NCBI RefSeq assembly: GCF_017875645.1
Contig: NZ_JAGGMR010000001.1
Coordinates: 4,030,001-4,094,000 of the forward strand
Length of the DNA: 64,000 bases
Direction: 5' to 3'
Source of the DNA: Nocardia goodfellowii
GTDB lineage: Bacteria; Actinomycetota; Actinomycetes; Mycobacteriales; Mycobacteriaceae
Shown one piece after another: positions 17,704 to 26,432 of this stretch; within the stretch, counting starts at the first letter, position 1, and each line of letters starts with the position of its first letter. The translations under genes and the position numbers were made by a program. The notes under the pieces were generated by a model. It had not been told where the DNA came from and searched no databases. It saw only the letters and a program-made list of their open reading frames with translations.

Positions 17704-18660
17704 TTACGCGACAAGCGTGAGATGCGCGCCCCTCGCCTCGCCGCGCCCGCCCGCTCGGGCCATGAGGCGGCCGAGGGCTCGAGCGACCTGCTGTGGCTGC
17801 TCGAGGATCACCGAGTGGCCGGCGCCCTCCACCAGCACCAGGTCCGAATATTCGACGGCGGCGGCCATCGCGATCGAATGCGACGGCGGAGTCATCAGGT
17901 CGGCGGACCCGCAGAGCACCAGCGTCGGAATCGTGGGCAGCAGATCCAGGGCGTCGGTCCGGTCGAAGGTCATGAAGGCGCTCAGGAAACTCGCCATCGT
18001 GACGATCGGGGTCTGGTTGTGCATCGCGTTGGCGAGGGCGAGGACGCGCGGGCTGACCTTCCGGTCGCCGAATTCGGCGAGGCGAATGATCGGCGCGAAA
18101 ACCTTGGCCGCCAGCAGTTTGGCGTGCCGCATCGAGTTCGGGGCCACGCGCACCGCGGCCTGGAAGAGCGAAACGGCCGGGTTGCGCAGCAGGCGGCCGA
18201 AACCCGCGTCCGCGAGCCCGCTCGCGGCGGTGGCGATGAGCGCCACGCCGGCGACGCGGGTGCCGATCTCGTGCGGATACTGGGCGGCGTAGTTCAGCGC
18301 CGTCATGCCGCCCATCGAATGGCCCACCAGGACAACAGGTCCGGTGGGAGCCACGGCGTCGAGGACGGCGCGCAAATCGTGGCCGAGCTGTTCGAGCTGA
18401 TAGGTCTGCCGGGGAGCCGCGGCGGAGTCGCCGTGGCCGCGGTGGTCGTAACAGACGATCCGGGCGCCGGGGTAATGGCGGCGCATCGCGTCCCGGACGT
18501 AGGTCCATGACGCGGCGCCCAGGCAATGACCGTGCAGGAGAACAACTGTCAGGTCCGCCGCACGCGGCCCGTATTCCCGGACCGCGAGCAGCACGCCGTC
18601 GTCGGCCCGCACCGTGCCACGACGTTCCGCCGAGTCGGCGATCGTGCTGCGGTTCGACAT
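17704..18660 (-). CDS. Alpha/beta hydrolase
   Basis: A 318-residue alpha/beta-hydrolase-fold protein. VVLLHGHCLGAASW is the oxyanion segment, VLVGHSMGGMTAL the nucleophile elbow with Ser, LVLCGSADLMTPP carries the acid, and VEGAGHSVILEQP the catalytic His. A helical lid region of ~80 residues lies between. The family includes esterases, haloperoxidase-like and epoxide hydrolases; the substrate cannot be assigned. A hairpin follows the gene. The azoreductase gene is upstream on the same strand, 119 bases away. Confidence 0.87.
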   Translation of the reverse strand: MSNRSTIADSAERRGTVRADDGVLLAVREYGPRAADLTVVLLHGHCLGAASWTYVRDAMRRHYPGARIVCYDHRGHGDSAAAPRQTYQLEQLGHDLRAVLDAVAPTGPVVLVGHSMGGMTALNYAAQYPHEIGTRVAGVALIATAASGLADAGFGRLLRNPAVSLFQAAVRVAPNSMRHAKLLAAKVFAPIIRLAEFGDRKVSPRVLALANAMHNQTPIVTMASFLSAFMTFDRTDALDLLPTIPTLVLCGSADLMTPPSHSIAMAAAVEYSDLVLVEGAGHSVILEQPQQVARALGRLMARAGGRGEARGAHLTLVA

Positions 18661-18779
18661 GGGATGCTCCGGTTCGCTGGTGTTCCCTCAACTTTCCGCT
18701 GTGCGGGGCGTCGATCCCAGAGCCCCGAGTACTGAGGCCGGACACCCGGAGGGGGAGCGAATCCGCACCCAAGGTGTGG

Positions 18780-19409
18780 TCAGACGGCGAGTTCGGCCAC
18801 CCGATTCCGGGCGGCCGCCAGCGACTCCGACAGGCGGTCACCGCCGAATTCGTCGTTGCCCACGTAGACGAACTGCAGATCGTCGATTCCGATGAACCCG
18901 AACACGGTTCGCAGATAGGGCTCCACCTGGTTGAGGGCGGCCAGCGGTCCATCGGACTGGTATCCGCTGTCGCCGGTCGAGACGATGAAGAACGCCCGCT
19001 TGCCCGGCGGCAGCAGTGGCGCATAGGGATCGGGGAGTTCCGGGTCGAAGGAGAAGGTGCGCCCGACGCGCACGACCTGATCGATGTAGGCCTTGAGCAT
19101 GGCCGGAATCCCGAAGTTGTACATGGGAACTCCCACCACCAGCACGTCGGTACCGAGCAATTCGTCGACCAGTTCGTCGCTGACCGCCAGATCGGCGCGC
19201 ATTTGCGGGGTCCGCCGCGCCGGTTCGGTGAACGCGGCGGCGATCCAGCCTTCGGTGAGGTGCGGCGGCGGTTCGATGCCGAGATCGCGTCGTGCCACGG
19301 TGACCTCGGAATGCTGCTGGACCCAGCGGGTGACGAAGTCGTCGGTGAGGCTGCGGGTGTGTGAGCGGGCGCCGCGCGGGCTGGCATCGAGATGAAGCAA
19401 CGTGGTCAT
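18780..19409 (-). CDS. azoR: FMN-dependent NADH-azoreductase
   Basis: A 209-residue flavodoxin-fold quinone/azo reductase. TTLLHLDASPRGARSHTRSL binds the FMN phosphate, PMYNFGIPAMLKAYIDQVVRVGRTFS matches the AzoR core, and STGDSGYQSDGP is the third FMN loop. Such enzymes reduce quinones and azo compounds with NADH by two electrons and protect against electrophilic quinone stress. It is divergent from the HxlR-type gene with 75 bases between, the usual layout for a regulator sensing the enzyme's substrates. The symbol is by family, not proven orthology. Confidence 0.88.
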   Translation of the reverse strand: MTTLLHLDASPRGARSHTRSLTDDFVTRWVQQHSEVTVARRDLGIEPPPHLTEGWIAAAFTEPARRTPQMRADLAVSDELVDELLGTDVLVVGVPMYNFGIPAMLKAYIDQVVRVGRTFSFDPELPDPYAPLLPPGKRAFFIVSTGDSGYQSDGPLAALNQVEPYLRTVFGFIGIDDLQFVYVGNDEFGGDRLSESLAAARNRVAELAV

Positions 19410-19443
19410 ACCGGGAAGCGTGCCGCAGCGGCGCGCTGCGCGT

Positions 19444-19483
19444 AAGAACGCACAATTCTGTGACTCGGTACCATTCTTGTCAC
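19444..19483. promoter_or_regulatory. Inverted repeats in the azoreductase/HxlR intergenic region
   Basis: Arms AAGAA (19444-19448) and TTCTT (19474-19478), plus GTGAC (19460-19464) and GTCAC (19479-19483), lie in the 75-base gap; the last arm ends one base before the HxlR ATG. Candidate HxlR binding region; the arms are short. Confidence 0.4.
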
Positions 19484-19484
19484 C

Positions 19485-19850
19485 ATGACTCGACGCAAAG
19501 ACGACCTGCACCTGGACTGCCCGATCGAGGTGACCCTCGATGTGATCGGCGGCAAATGGAAGGGAATGGTGCTGTATCAGCTGATGGAGGGCACCGCCCG
19601 GTTCAACGAACTGCGTCGTGTCATTCCCGGCGCCACCCCGCGCATGCTGACCCTGCAATTGCGCGAACTCGAACGCGACGGTGTGATCACCCGCACCGTG
19701 TACCCGGAGGTGCCGCCGCGCGTGGAGTACGAGCTCACCGAGTTCGGCCGCAGCCTCGGTCCGCTGCTGGAATTGATGGAGCAGTGGGGCGAGCGGTACC
19801 TCGTCGAGATCCGCGATGCCGTACCCGCTCGGGTCGCCGAAGCCAGCTGA
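19485..19850 (+). CDS. HxlR family transcriptional regulator
   Basis: A 121-residue winged-helix protein. LDCPIEVTLDVIGGKWKGMVLYQL (with the conserved Cys near residue 12) and RFNELRRVIPGATPRMLTLQLRELERDGVI are diagnostic of HxlR/YodB. In this family the N-terminal Cys senses quinones and diamide and the target is often a divergent azoreductase, exactly the neighbour here. Thiol-based derepression of the azoreductase gene is therefore a well-supported inference. Confidence 0.92.
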   Translation: MTRRKDDLHLDCPIEVTLDVIGGKWKGMVLYQLMEGTARFNELRRVIPGATPRMLTLQLRELERDGVITRTVYPEVPPRVEYELTEFGRSLGPLLELMEQWGERYLVEIRDAVPARVAEAS

Positions 19851-19871
19851 GTACCGGGCGCGGCCGCGCGC

Positions 19872-20774
19872 TCAGCCGCGCAGTGCGTCGACCGCGAGCC
19901 GGGCCGCCCGCGACATCGCCAGGTCGACATCGATACGGCGCGAACCCAATTCGTCGGTGCGGGCGAAGATGGCCAGCGCGTAACGGCCGCCGTCCGGGTA
20001 CTCGACCATCCCGGCCTCCATGTGCAGGCCGGGCAAGGTCCCCGTTTTCGAGGCTACCCGCACTTCGTCGGGGAAGCCGGCGGCTATCCGGGTCCAGGAT
20101 ATTTGGTGCCGCAACAGGTTTCGCGTCGCCGCGCACGCCGCCGCGGTTCCGGCGGCATCGCGCCAGATCAGGCTCAACAGCCGGGTGATCTCCCGGGCGG
20201 TGCTGGAGGTGGTGTGCTCCGGCTGGAAGACCCGCATCTGTGCCACCTGCCCCGGGGTGAGCGTCGGGTAGATCGCCGCGAACTCGCCCCCATTCCGTGC
20301 GCCCACGTCGGCGAGCATCGATTCGAGCAGCTGACGGGGCCCGCCGATCACCCGGGTGCGGTCCAAACCGAGTTCGGCGGCGAGCAATCCCGGTGTGTCC
20401 CTGCCGATCCGGTGGAGCAAGAGATCCGCGGCGGTGTTGTCGCTGACCGACATCGCGAAGTAGGCCAGGTCCCGCAGCGACACCTCGATATCGTCCGCGC
20501 ACCCCGCGGTGCCCCAGCCGCCGAGCCGGTCCTCGGCGCGGATCAGCACCCGCTCGGTGGGATCGATCTGGCCCGCGTCCACTTGCCTGCAGAACTCCAG
20601 CACCAGCAGGATCTTGAAGATCGACGCGATCACCACCTGTTCGTCGCCGCCCAGCGTGATCTCCCGGCCGTCGGCGATATCGACCGCGTGCAGCGTGCCC
20701 CGCACCGGCACCTCGTCGAAGACCTCCCGAATGCGTTCCGATGCTGCCACTCCGCCACGATAACCGGGGCTCAT
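19872..20774 (-). CDS. Serine hydrolase of the class A beta-lactamase fold
   Basis: A 300-residue penicillin-recognising protein without a signal peptide. SIFK (SxxK, nucleophile and Lys), SVSDNTAAD (SDN loop) and SKTGTLPG (KTG) are in correct order and spacing. No Glu-166-type ExxxN segment is obvious, so hydrolysis of beta-lactams is uncertain. Starts at MRSR (20786), MSPGY (20774, used here) and GTG (20752) are all possible. It is divergent from a LysR gene, an arrangement resembling ampC-ampR, and next to a true beta-lactamase gene beyond it. It could be cytoplasmic, as no export signal is seen. Confidence 0.8.
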   Translation of the reverse strand: MSPGYRGGVAASERIREVFDEVPVRGTLHAVDIADGREITLGGDEQVVIASIFKILLVLEFCRQVDAGQIDPTERVLIRAEDRLGGWGTAGCADDIEVSLRDLAYFAMSVSDNTAADLLLHRIGRDTPGLLAAELGLDRTRVIGGPRQLLESMLADVGARNGGEFAAIYPTLTPGQVAQMRVFQPEHTTSSTAREITRLLSLIWRDAAGTAAACAATRNLLRHQISWTRIAAGFPDEVRVASKTGTLPGLHMEAGMVEYPDGGRYALAIFARTDELGSRRIDVDLAMSRAARLAVDALRG

Positions 20775-20798
20775 ACGCGATCGCATATCGTGGGTCGG

Positions 20799-21770
20799 GT
20801 GGACCTCGCCCGGCATTTGCACTACTTCCTCACTGTCGCCGGTGAATTGCATTTCGGGCGGGCCGCCGAGACGCTCGGCATCGCGCAACCGCCGCTGAGC
20901 CAATCGATCCAGCGCCTGGAACGTGAACTCGGGGCTCAGCTGTTCGACCGTTCCCGCCGGAGCATCTCGCTCACCGCGGCCGGAGAGCTGCTGGTCGAGG
21001 AGGCCCGCGCGCTGCTGGCCGCCGAGCAGCGCCTGCGCACGGTGCTGCGCAAAGCGGCGGCGGGCGAGCTCGGTATGTTGCGCGTCGGCGTGCTCGCGGA
21101 AACGCCCGCGCCCACCTTGCAGGCGCTGCTGCGGCTCTTCGCCGAGCAGGCGCCGGCGCTCACCCTCGACCTGCAAGAGCTCACCACCGCCGAACAACTC
21201 CGGCTGCTCGCGACCGCGGAACTGGATGTGGGACTGGTGCTGCAGCCGATCGATGCCCCGGAACTGGTCCAGGGCCCGACCGCGGCGGTCCCGCTCGGCG
21301 TGGTGCTGCCGCGCACCTCGCCACTCGCCCGCCTCGCCGAGGTGGACCTGAGCGACCTCGCCGGCCACGACCTGATCCTGCCGCCCCGGGCGACCGCCCC
21401 GGGGTGGCATGACCACGTGCTCGAGGTATGCCGCACCCGCGGCTTCGAACCCGCGCGAATCCGGCACGCCCGCAACCCGGAATTCGCGCTCGGCCTCGTG
21501 CTGGCCGGCAACGGGGTGACGTTCCTGCAGGAAACGCTGGCCCGTCGCGAACCGCGGGCGGCCTGGCGGCCGCTGTCCGATCGCCCGCTCGTGCGCCGCG
21601 TTGTCGCGGTGTGGTCCGGGGCCGCCGCGCATCCGGCGGTGCCGCGCTTCGCCGCGGCCGCGACGGCCGTGCTCGCCGCCGACAACCTGCCGACGCCCCT
21701 GCTCACGCCCGACGCCGGTCAACCCTGGTCCGTCGTCTACTCGCGGAACCCGGTCGATCCGCTGCGATGA
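20799..21770 (+). CDS. LysR family transcriptional regulator between two beta-lactamase-fold genes
   Basis: A 323-residue LysR protein. The helix-turn-helix runs through LHYFLTVAGELHFGRAAETLGIAQPPLSQSIQRLERELG, then LFDRSRRSISLTAAG. The effector domain follows (LRVGVLAETPAPTL, DVGLVLQPIDAP). The GTG start is used because the fold begins there. It is divergent from the serine hydrolase gene (24-base gap containing the palindrome GCGATCGC) and ends abutting the stop of the beta-lactamase gene. The HFGRAA subfamily generally controls divergent catabolic or resistance genes; control of the hydrolase is likely. Confidence 0.88.
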   Translation: MDLARHLHYFLTVAGELHFGRAAETLGIAQPPLSQSIQRLERELGAQLFDRSRRSISLTAAGELLVEEARALLAAEQRLRTVLRKAAAGELGMLRVGVLAETPAPTLQALLRLFAEQAPALTLDLQELTTAEQLRLLATAELDVGLVLQPIDAPELVQGPTAAVPLGVVLPRTSPLARLAEVDLSDLAGHDLILPPRATAPGWHDHVLEVCRTRGFEPARIRHARNPEFALGLVLAGNGVTFLQETLARREPRAAWRPLSDRPLVRRVVAVWSGAAAHPAVPRFAAAATAVLAADNLPTPLLTPDAGQPWSVVYSRNPVDPLR

Positions 21771-22673
21771 TCAGCGGAGAACGGCGGCAACGTCTTTCGC
21801 CGCCGCGGCGACCAGCGGGTTGTCCAATGGGGCGTTCGCGTCCGCGTGCGTGGACAGCACGGCGATCACGATCGGAGCCCCGCCACCGGCCGGCCAGGTG
21901 ACGGCCACGTCGTTGGCTGAACCATAGGCACTGGAGGTGCCGGTCTTGTCGCCGGTCGTCCAGTCGGCGGGCAATCCCGCCCGAATCCGGCTGCCGCCGG
22001 TGGTACTGGCTTTGAGCCACGCCACCAGTTGGTCGCGCTCCGGTGCGGGCAATGCGTCACCGAGGGTCAGCACTTGGTAGTCGCGGGCGATCGCGGCCGG
22101 TGTCGTGGTGTCGCGCTCGTCACCCGGGATGGCGGTATTGACTTCGGGCTCCCAGCGATCGAGCCGCGACACCTGATCACCGATGCCGCGCAGGAATTCC
22201 GTGACGGCCTGCGGTCCACCGAGCAGCTTCAGTATCTCGTTGGCCGCGGCATTGTCGCTGTAAGCGATTGCGGCGTCGCACAATTCGCGCACTGTCATTC
22301 CGGTGGCGATCCGTTTGCCGGTCACCGCCGAACCTTCGGCTTTGGCCACGTCGGCCTCGGTGAAGCGAATGACCTGTTCGTAGTAACCGCTGGCCAGCGG
22401 ATGCGTTTTGAGCAGCGCCGCGCAGGCGAGCGTCTTGAAAGTGGACAGCATCGGGAATCGCTCGTCCGCTCGATGGCCGACGGTTTTCCCGGAGCCGGTG
22501 TCGATCCCGAACACCCCGAGCCGCGCTTGATGGCGGCTTTCGAGATCGGCCAGCTGAGAGGCAACCGCCGGGGCGGAGGAGACGGCCGCCGGTTCGGTCG
22601 CGGTGCTCCCGCACGCACCCGCCAGGGGCAGCAGTGCCGCCAGCAGCAGCACCATCGATTTGTTCTTGATCAT
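21771..22673 (-). CDS. bla: Class A beta-lactamase lipoprotein
   Basis: A 300-residue serine beta-lactamase. The signal peptide ends in a lipobox LAGAC (Cys about residue 21), so it is a membrane-anchored lipoprotein outside the cell. STFK (77-80) holds the nucleophile, YSDN (138-141) the SDN loop, EPEVN (175-179) the omega-loop Glu that activates water, and DKTGTSS the KTG strand. All catalytic residues are present, so it should hydrolyse penicillins and some cephalosporins. It resembles the AST/FAR-type enzymes of Nocardia. Its stop abuts the end of the LysR gene, and it is divergent from the LLM gene with a dyad between. Confidence 0.94.
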   Translation of the reverse strand: MIKNKSMVLLLAALLPLAGACGSTATEPAAVSSAPAVASQLADLESRHQARLGVFGIDTGSGKTVGHRADERFPMLSTFKTLACAALLKTHPLASGYYEQVIRFTEADVAKAEGSAVTGKRIATGMTVRELCDAAIAYSDNAAANEILKLLGGPQAVTEFLRGIGDQVSRLDRWEPEVNTAIPGDERDTTTPAAIARDYQVLTLGDALPAPERDQLVAWLKASTTGGSRIRAGLPADWTTGDKTGTSSAYGSANDVAVTWPAGGGAPIVIAVLSTHADANAPLDNPLVAAAAKDVAAVLR

Positions 22674-22728
22674 GGGAACACGACAACACGCCATCGGCAC
22701 GGCTGTCCAAGACCAAACCGGGTGTCTG

Positions 22729-22750
22729 CCGATATCTGAACTCATATCGG
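22729..22750. promoter_or_regulatory. Dyad between beta-lactamase and LLM oxidoreductase genes
   Basis: Perfect 7-base arms CCGATAT / ATATCGG separated by CTGAACTC, 55 bases from the beta-lactamase start and 57 bases from the LLM start. Central position between divergent genes suggests an operator; the binder is unknown. Confidence 0.5.
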
Positions 22751-22807
22751 ACCAGCGTGAGCCAGGTGACGAAATATCCGGGACCACCTCGGACGTTGCA
22801 ACCTCGT

Positions 22808-23812
22808 ATGCCCTTCGCACTCTCGATCCTGGATCTGGCGACCGTCACCCGCGGCCAGACCGCACGGGACAGCTTCCACAACAGCGTCGCCCTCGCGCAG
22901 GCCGCCGAACGCACCGGCTACCGCCGGGTCTGGTACGCCGAGCACCACAACATGCGCTCCATCGCCTCGAGCGCCACCAGCGTGCTGATCGGCTATGTCG
23001 CGAACCACACCGAATCGATCCGCCTCGGCGCCGGCGGCATCATGCTGCCCAACCATTCACCGCTGGTGATCGCCGAGCAGTTCGGCACCCTGGAATCCCT
23101 GTTCCCGGGCCGGATCGACCTCGGGCTCGGCCGCGCGCCCGGCAGTGACCAGAAGACGATGTACGCGCTGCGCCGCGATCCGGCCACGGCCGAGAACTTC
23201 CCGCGCGACGTACTGGAGTTGCAGGGCTACCTGACGGGGAACACGCGCGTCTCCGGCGTCCAGGCCGTGCCCCGCGCCGAAACCGTTGTCCCCCTCTACA
23301 TTCTGGGTTCCTCGCTGTTCGGCGCACAGCTCGCCGCCCACCTCGGCCTGCCCTACGCCTTCGCCTCGCACTTCGCGCCCGACGCCCTGCACGAGGCCGT
23401 CGCCGTCTACCGCGACACCTTCAAACCCTCCGAACAGCTGGCCGAGCCCTACGTCATGGCCGGAATCAACGTCTTCGCCGCCGAGGACCACGACGCCGCG
23501 GTCGAACAGAAAACCATCGCCTACCGCACCCGCGCCCGCGCCATGATCGCCCGCGGCCCCGCCGCCGGCGACTTCACCGACGAGGAAATCGACGCCTTCC
23601 TCGCCTCGCCCAACGGCAGTCAACTAGCCGGCATGACCCGCTACACCGCCGTCGGCACCCCCACCGAAGTCCGCGCCTACCTCGAGGACTTCGCCGGCTC
23701 CATCGCCGCCGACGAACTGATCACCACGCACCAGGCCGGTGAGATCGACGACCGCGTGCGCTCGGTGGAGTTGACCGGCCAGGTGCTGGCGGACGTGTCC
23801 GCGTCGATCTGA
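22808..23812 (+). CDS. LLM class flavin-dependent oxidoreductase
   Basis: A 334-residue luciferase-like monooxygenase. [21 protein letters not shown] opens the TIM barrel; [40 protein letters not shown] and [12 protein letters not shown] are the signature segments of the group annotated as alkanal monooxygenase alpha-like or MsnO8-like. It would use reduced flavin (or F420) and oxygen. The start is the ATG before PFALS, where homologues begin. It has no flavin reductase beside it and stands alone, divergent from the beta-lactamase gene. Confidence 0.9.
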   Translation: MPFALSILDLATVTRGQTARDSFHNSVALAQAAERTGYRRVWYAEHHNMRSIASSATSVLIGYVANHTESIRLGAGGIMLPNHSPLVIAEQFGTLESLFPGRIDLGLGRAPGSDQKTMYALRRDPATAENFPRDVLELQGYLTGNTRVSGVQAVPRAETVVPLYILGSSLFGAQLAAHLGLPYAFASHFAPDALHEAVAVYRDTFKPSEQLAEPYVMAGINVFAAEDHDAAVEQKTIAYRTRARAMIARGPAAGDFTDEEIDAFLASPNGSQLAGMTRYTAVGTPTEVRAYLEDFAGSIAADELITTHQAGEIDDRVRSVELTGQVLADVSASI

Positions 23813-23835
23813 AGGGTCCCCGCTGGGGTAGGTGG

Positions 23836-24060
23836 TCAATCCCACGCGAACAACCGCCAATAGGGCAACGGCGGCACTTTTGCGCCCGGATCGAGGTCGA
23901 GCGGCTCGACCTCGACCTGGTAACCAGGATTCCAAAGCCTTAAGGCCACAACGAATCGCGCGATCACATCCGGTGGCGCGGTATAGCTGAGGGTCGGGTG
24001 TTTCGGTGCTCCGAAATCGACTTTGACCACTCGTCGTGGCAATCCGTCATCGGTGTTCAT
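23836..24060 (-). CDS. Small hypothetical protein
   Basis: A 74-residue protein starting MNTDDGLPRRVVKVDFG and ending PYWRLFAWD, with no signal or membrane segment. I do not recognise the family. The same frame stays open for several hundred bases upstream. A Cys/His-rich stretch (CHPRCHYC, encoded near 24240) precedes the chosen ATG, so the gene may start further up at a TTG. A second frame ends in a TGA that overlaps this ATG. It is divergent from the XRE-type regulator, a common pairing in actinobacteria. Confidence 0.5.
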   Translation of the reverse strand: MNTDDGLPRRVVKVDFGAPKHPTLSYTAPPDVIARFVVALRLWNPGYQVEVEPLDLDPGAKVPPLPYWRLFAWD

Positions 24061-24303
24061 GCGCGCCCCTGCCCTTGCGGTCGGTCGTTCACCCCGTGGC
24101 CGGCCTCGAACCATCCTGTCGATGGGGTCTGGCTGCCCAGCCTTCCTGCGAGGATCGCCGCTGAGCAGTGGCACCGGCAGTGGCACGCCGACTCGGTCGC
24201 CTGTCCGGATGCTGGTCCGGCAGTAGTGGCATCGGGGGTGGCATTCGCGCCGCTGTGGCCGCAATGCTGGCGGCTCTCGACCGCACAAGGGGAAGATCGA
24301 CAG

Positions 24304-25443
24304 ATGGGCAGCGGTACCGGCGACCTGATCCGGCAACTTCGCTTGGCTAAAGGGTGGTCCCAAGGCAGACTCGCCGATGAGTTGTGCAAGTCGTCGGGCG
24401 CGAATATCGGTCGCGAATACATTTCGCGGCGTTGGGAATCCGGCGAGACCGAGCCGTCGTCGTTCTGGCTGCGGCACCTGGCGACTGTGTTGGATTGCGC
24501 ACCGGAAATGCTGGCGGCCGACGTGCACCGCCGGGAGTTCCTTTCGCATCTGGCCGCGACAGCGGTCGCGCCCGTCGTCGCCTCGGACCTACTGGCGCAA
24601 GGCTTTTCGGCACGCCTGCATCGTTTCGGACCCGGCGTCGACGAATGGGAATCCAGGCTGGCCATCTACGGCACCGACTACATGAGCCAGGGTGCGGCCG
24701 ACATTCAGCGCCGACTGGCCGCTGACCTGGTCGTGCTGCAGCAACAACTGGACACCCCGCGCCTGTGGGCCGTGGCCGCCCGGCTGATGACCTTATTCGC
24801 CAAGACGTACCCCGGTTCGGATGGCACCAAGGCGATCCGGTGGTACGAGATGGCCGCCGTCGCCGCCGACCGGTCCGGCGACACCACGATCCGGGTGTGG
24901 GTTCGCGGCCGCGCCGCCATCGCGCTCGGCTACGAAGGGGCCGCGTTGCCGGTCGCGCACAAGTTCGCTGACGAAGCCCTCGGCATCGACGACCGACCGA
25001 GCCTCGGCCGTCTCAACGCACTGTGGGGCAAAGCGCACGCGGCAGCGATCCACGGTGATCAGGGCACAGCGATGGCCCTCGCCGATGCCGGCCGCCGCGA
25101 ATTCGACCGTTCCGGATCAGTGGACCAGACCTCCGACTACGCGGTGCCGTGGTGGCGTGTGAACGTCTTTCAGTCACTGCTGGCCGCCCGACTCGGGGAC
25201 GAGCGGCTGGCAACCGCCGCCCAGGAGGCAGCGCGCGCCGAACTGCCAGCGACACTGCCCCGCTTCCGAACCCACCTCGACATGCACCAGGGCTTGATGC
25301 TGGTTCGAGCCGGCGATCCCCGGGCAGGCATGAAACTGGCACATGCCGCACTGGACGCGCTTCCCCCGGAGAAGCACTCCCTGACATTGCGGTTGCTCAT
25401 GGATGAGATCACGAGAACCTCAGCCCATACCCGGCGGCCGTAA
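24304..25443 (+). CDS. XRE family regulator with long helical C-terminal domain
   Basis: A 379-residue protein. The N-terminal helix-turn-helix is LIRQLRLAKGWSQGRLADELC with ISRRWESGETEPSSFWLRHLATVLD. Then comes a short Ala-rich segment (REFLSHLAATAVAPVV) and about 280 residues of helical repeats resembling TPR (VAARLMTLFAKTYPGS, AAIALGYEGAALPVAHKFADEAL). Nocardia and Streptomyces have many such regulators with variable small partners. GGGGA precedes the ATG. It is divergent from the small hypothetical gene. The ligand is unknown. Confidence 0.85.
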   Translation: MGSGTGDLIRQLRLAKGWSQGRLADELCKSSGANIGREYISRRWESGETEPSSFWLRHLATVLDCAPEMLAADVHRREFLSHLAATAVAPVVASDLLAQGFSARLHRFGPGVDEWESRLAIYGTDYMSQGAADIQRRLAADLVVLQQQLDTPRLWAVAARLMTLFAKTYPGSDGTKAIRWYEMAAVAADRSGDTTIRVWVRGRAAIALGYEGAALPVAHKFADEALGIDDRPSLGRLNALWGKAHAAAIHGDQGTAMALADAGRREFDRSGSVDQTSDYAVPWWRVNVFQSLLAARLGDERLATAAQEAARAELPATLPRFRTHLDMHQGLMLVRAGDPRAGMKLAHAALDALPPEKHSLTLRLLMDEITRTSAHTRRP

Positions 25444-25476
25444 GAACGCGATCGGTCTCCTATGCCGAGCGGGCTC

Positions 25477-26337
25477 CTACCCCGCGTGCGGCAACGTTCC
25501 CGAGCGGAATCGGCCAGGCGCGAGTCCGTGCTGCCGTTTGAAGGCGGCGGCGAACGCGTACTCGGAGGTGTATCCGACCTGGTCGGCGATGGCGGCCAAG
25601 GTGGCGTCGGTGTCGCGCAGGAGTCGGGCGGCGGTGGTCAGGCGCCACCAGGTGAGGTACGCCAAGGGGGCGCGCTCCACGAGGGCGGTGAATCGGCGGG
25701 TGAGGGTGGCGCGGGACATTCCCGCCAGCGCGGCCAGTTCCGGGATGGTCCACTGGTGAGCGATGTTCTCGTGCATCGCGCGCAGGACGGCCGCGATCCC
25801 TGGATCGTGCAGGGCCGCAGCCCATCCGGTGGCGGGGTGGTTCGTTTCGCCCAGCCAGGTGCGCAGGATCAGCAGGAGCAGCACGTCCAGGAGGGCGATC
25901 ACGGTGCTGCTGCTGCCCGGCCGGTCGTGCTCCAGCTCGGCGGCCAGCAGTTCGACGGTGGCGCGGACCGAGGCGTCGTGGCCGAGTCGGGCGGGCAGGT
26001 GCAGGACCGGCGGCAAGCCGTCCAGTAGCGGGTGGGCTCGGGATGGGTCGAGTTGGTATGCGCCGCAGAGCAATACCGTTTCGGCATCGGTCTCGCCGGG
26101 GATCGCGGTCAGTGCGTGCCCGATGCCGTGCGCCAGGAAAGCGACGTCTCCGACGCGCAGGGTGCTGGGTGCGCCGTGGTCGGGAACGAGCAGGCAGGAA
26201 CCGGCGAGCACGATGTGGAACCCCGCGCCCGGTGCCGCGGGGAAATAGTCGTGCCAGGGTGCGACGCGCCGAGTGTGTGAGGAGTGCGGCACCCCGATCC
26301 GCATCGCTGAAATCACGTCGCTCAGGACATCCACCAA
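25477..26337 (-). CDS. AraC family transcriptional regulator
   Basis: A 286-residue regulator with an N-terminal cupin-like sensor domain (FHIVLAGSCLLVPDHGAP, LRVGDVAFLAHGIGHAL) and a C-terminal double helix-turn-helix (WTIPELAALAGMSRATLTRRFTALVERAPLAYLTWWRL, then ATLAAIADQVGYTSEYAFAAAFKRQHGLAPGRF). It is divergent from the saccharopine-dehydrogenase-like gene with 95 bases between; in this subfamily a divergent oxidoreductase is the usual target. ATG at 26304 is an alternative start. Confidence 0.92.
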   Translation of the reverse strand: MVDVLSDVISAMRIGVPHSSHTRRVAPWHDYFPAAPGAGFHIVLAGSCLLVPDHGAPSTLRVGDVAFLAHGIGHALTAIPGETDAETVLLCGAYQLDPSRAHPLLDGLPPVLHLPARLGHDASVRATVELLAAELEHDRPGSSSTVIALLDVLLLLILRTWLGETNHPATGWAAALHDPGIAAVLRAMHENIAHQWTIPELAALAGMSRATLTRRFTALVERAPLAYLTWWRLTTAARLLRDTDATLAAIADQVGYTSEYAFAAAFKRQHGLAPGRFRSGTLPHAG

Positions 26338-26432
26338 TCCAGTGTGGCACAGGCGCAGTCATGAGCTTTTCGCGTATCAATCTGAGCTCGGGAATCATTG
26401 GCTGACTCGAGCGTCCTGCCTACGGTGAATTC

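Noticed and set aside
17579..19387. A 602-codon minus-strand frame across the hydrolase and azoreductase genes
   Set aside because: Both underlying genes have full catalytic motifs in other frames; this frame has none.
19872..21722. A long minus-strand extension of the serine hydrolase through the LysR gene
   Set aside because: The added N-terminal part is the antisense of LysR; the fold starts near 20774.
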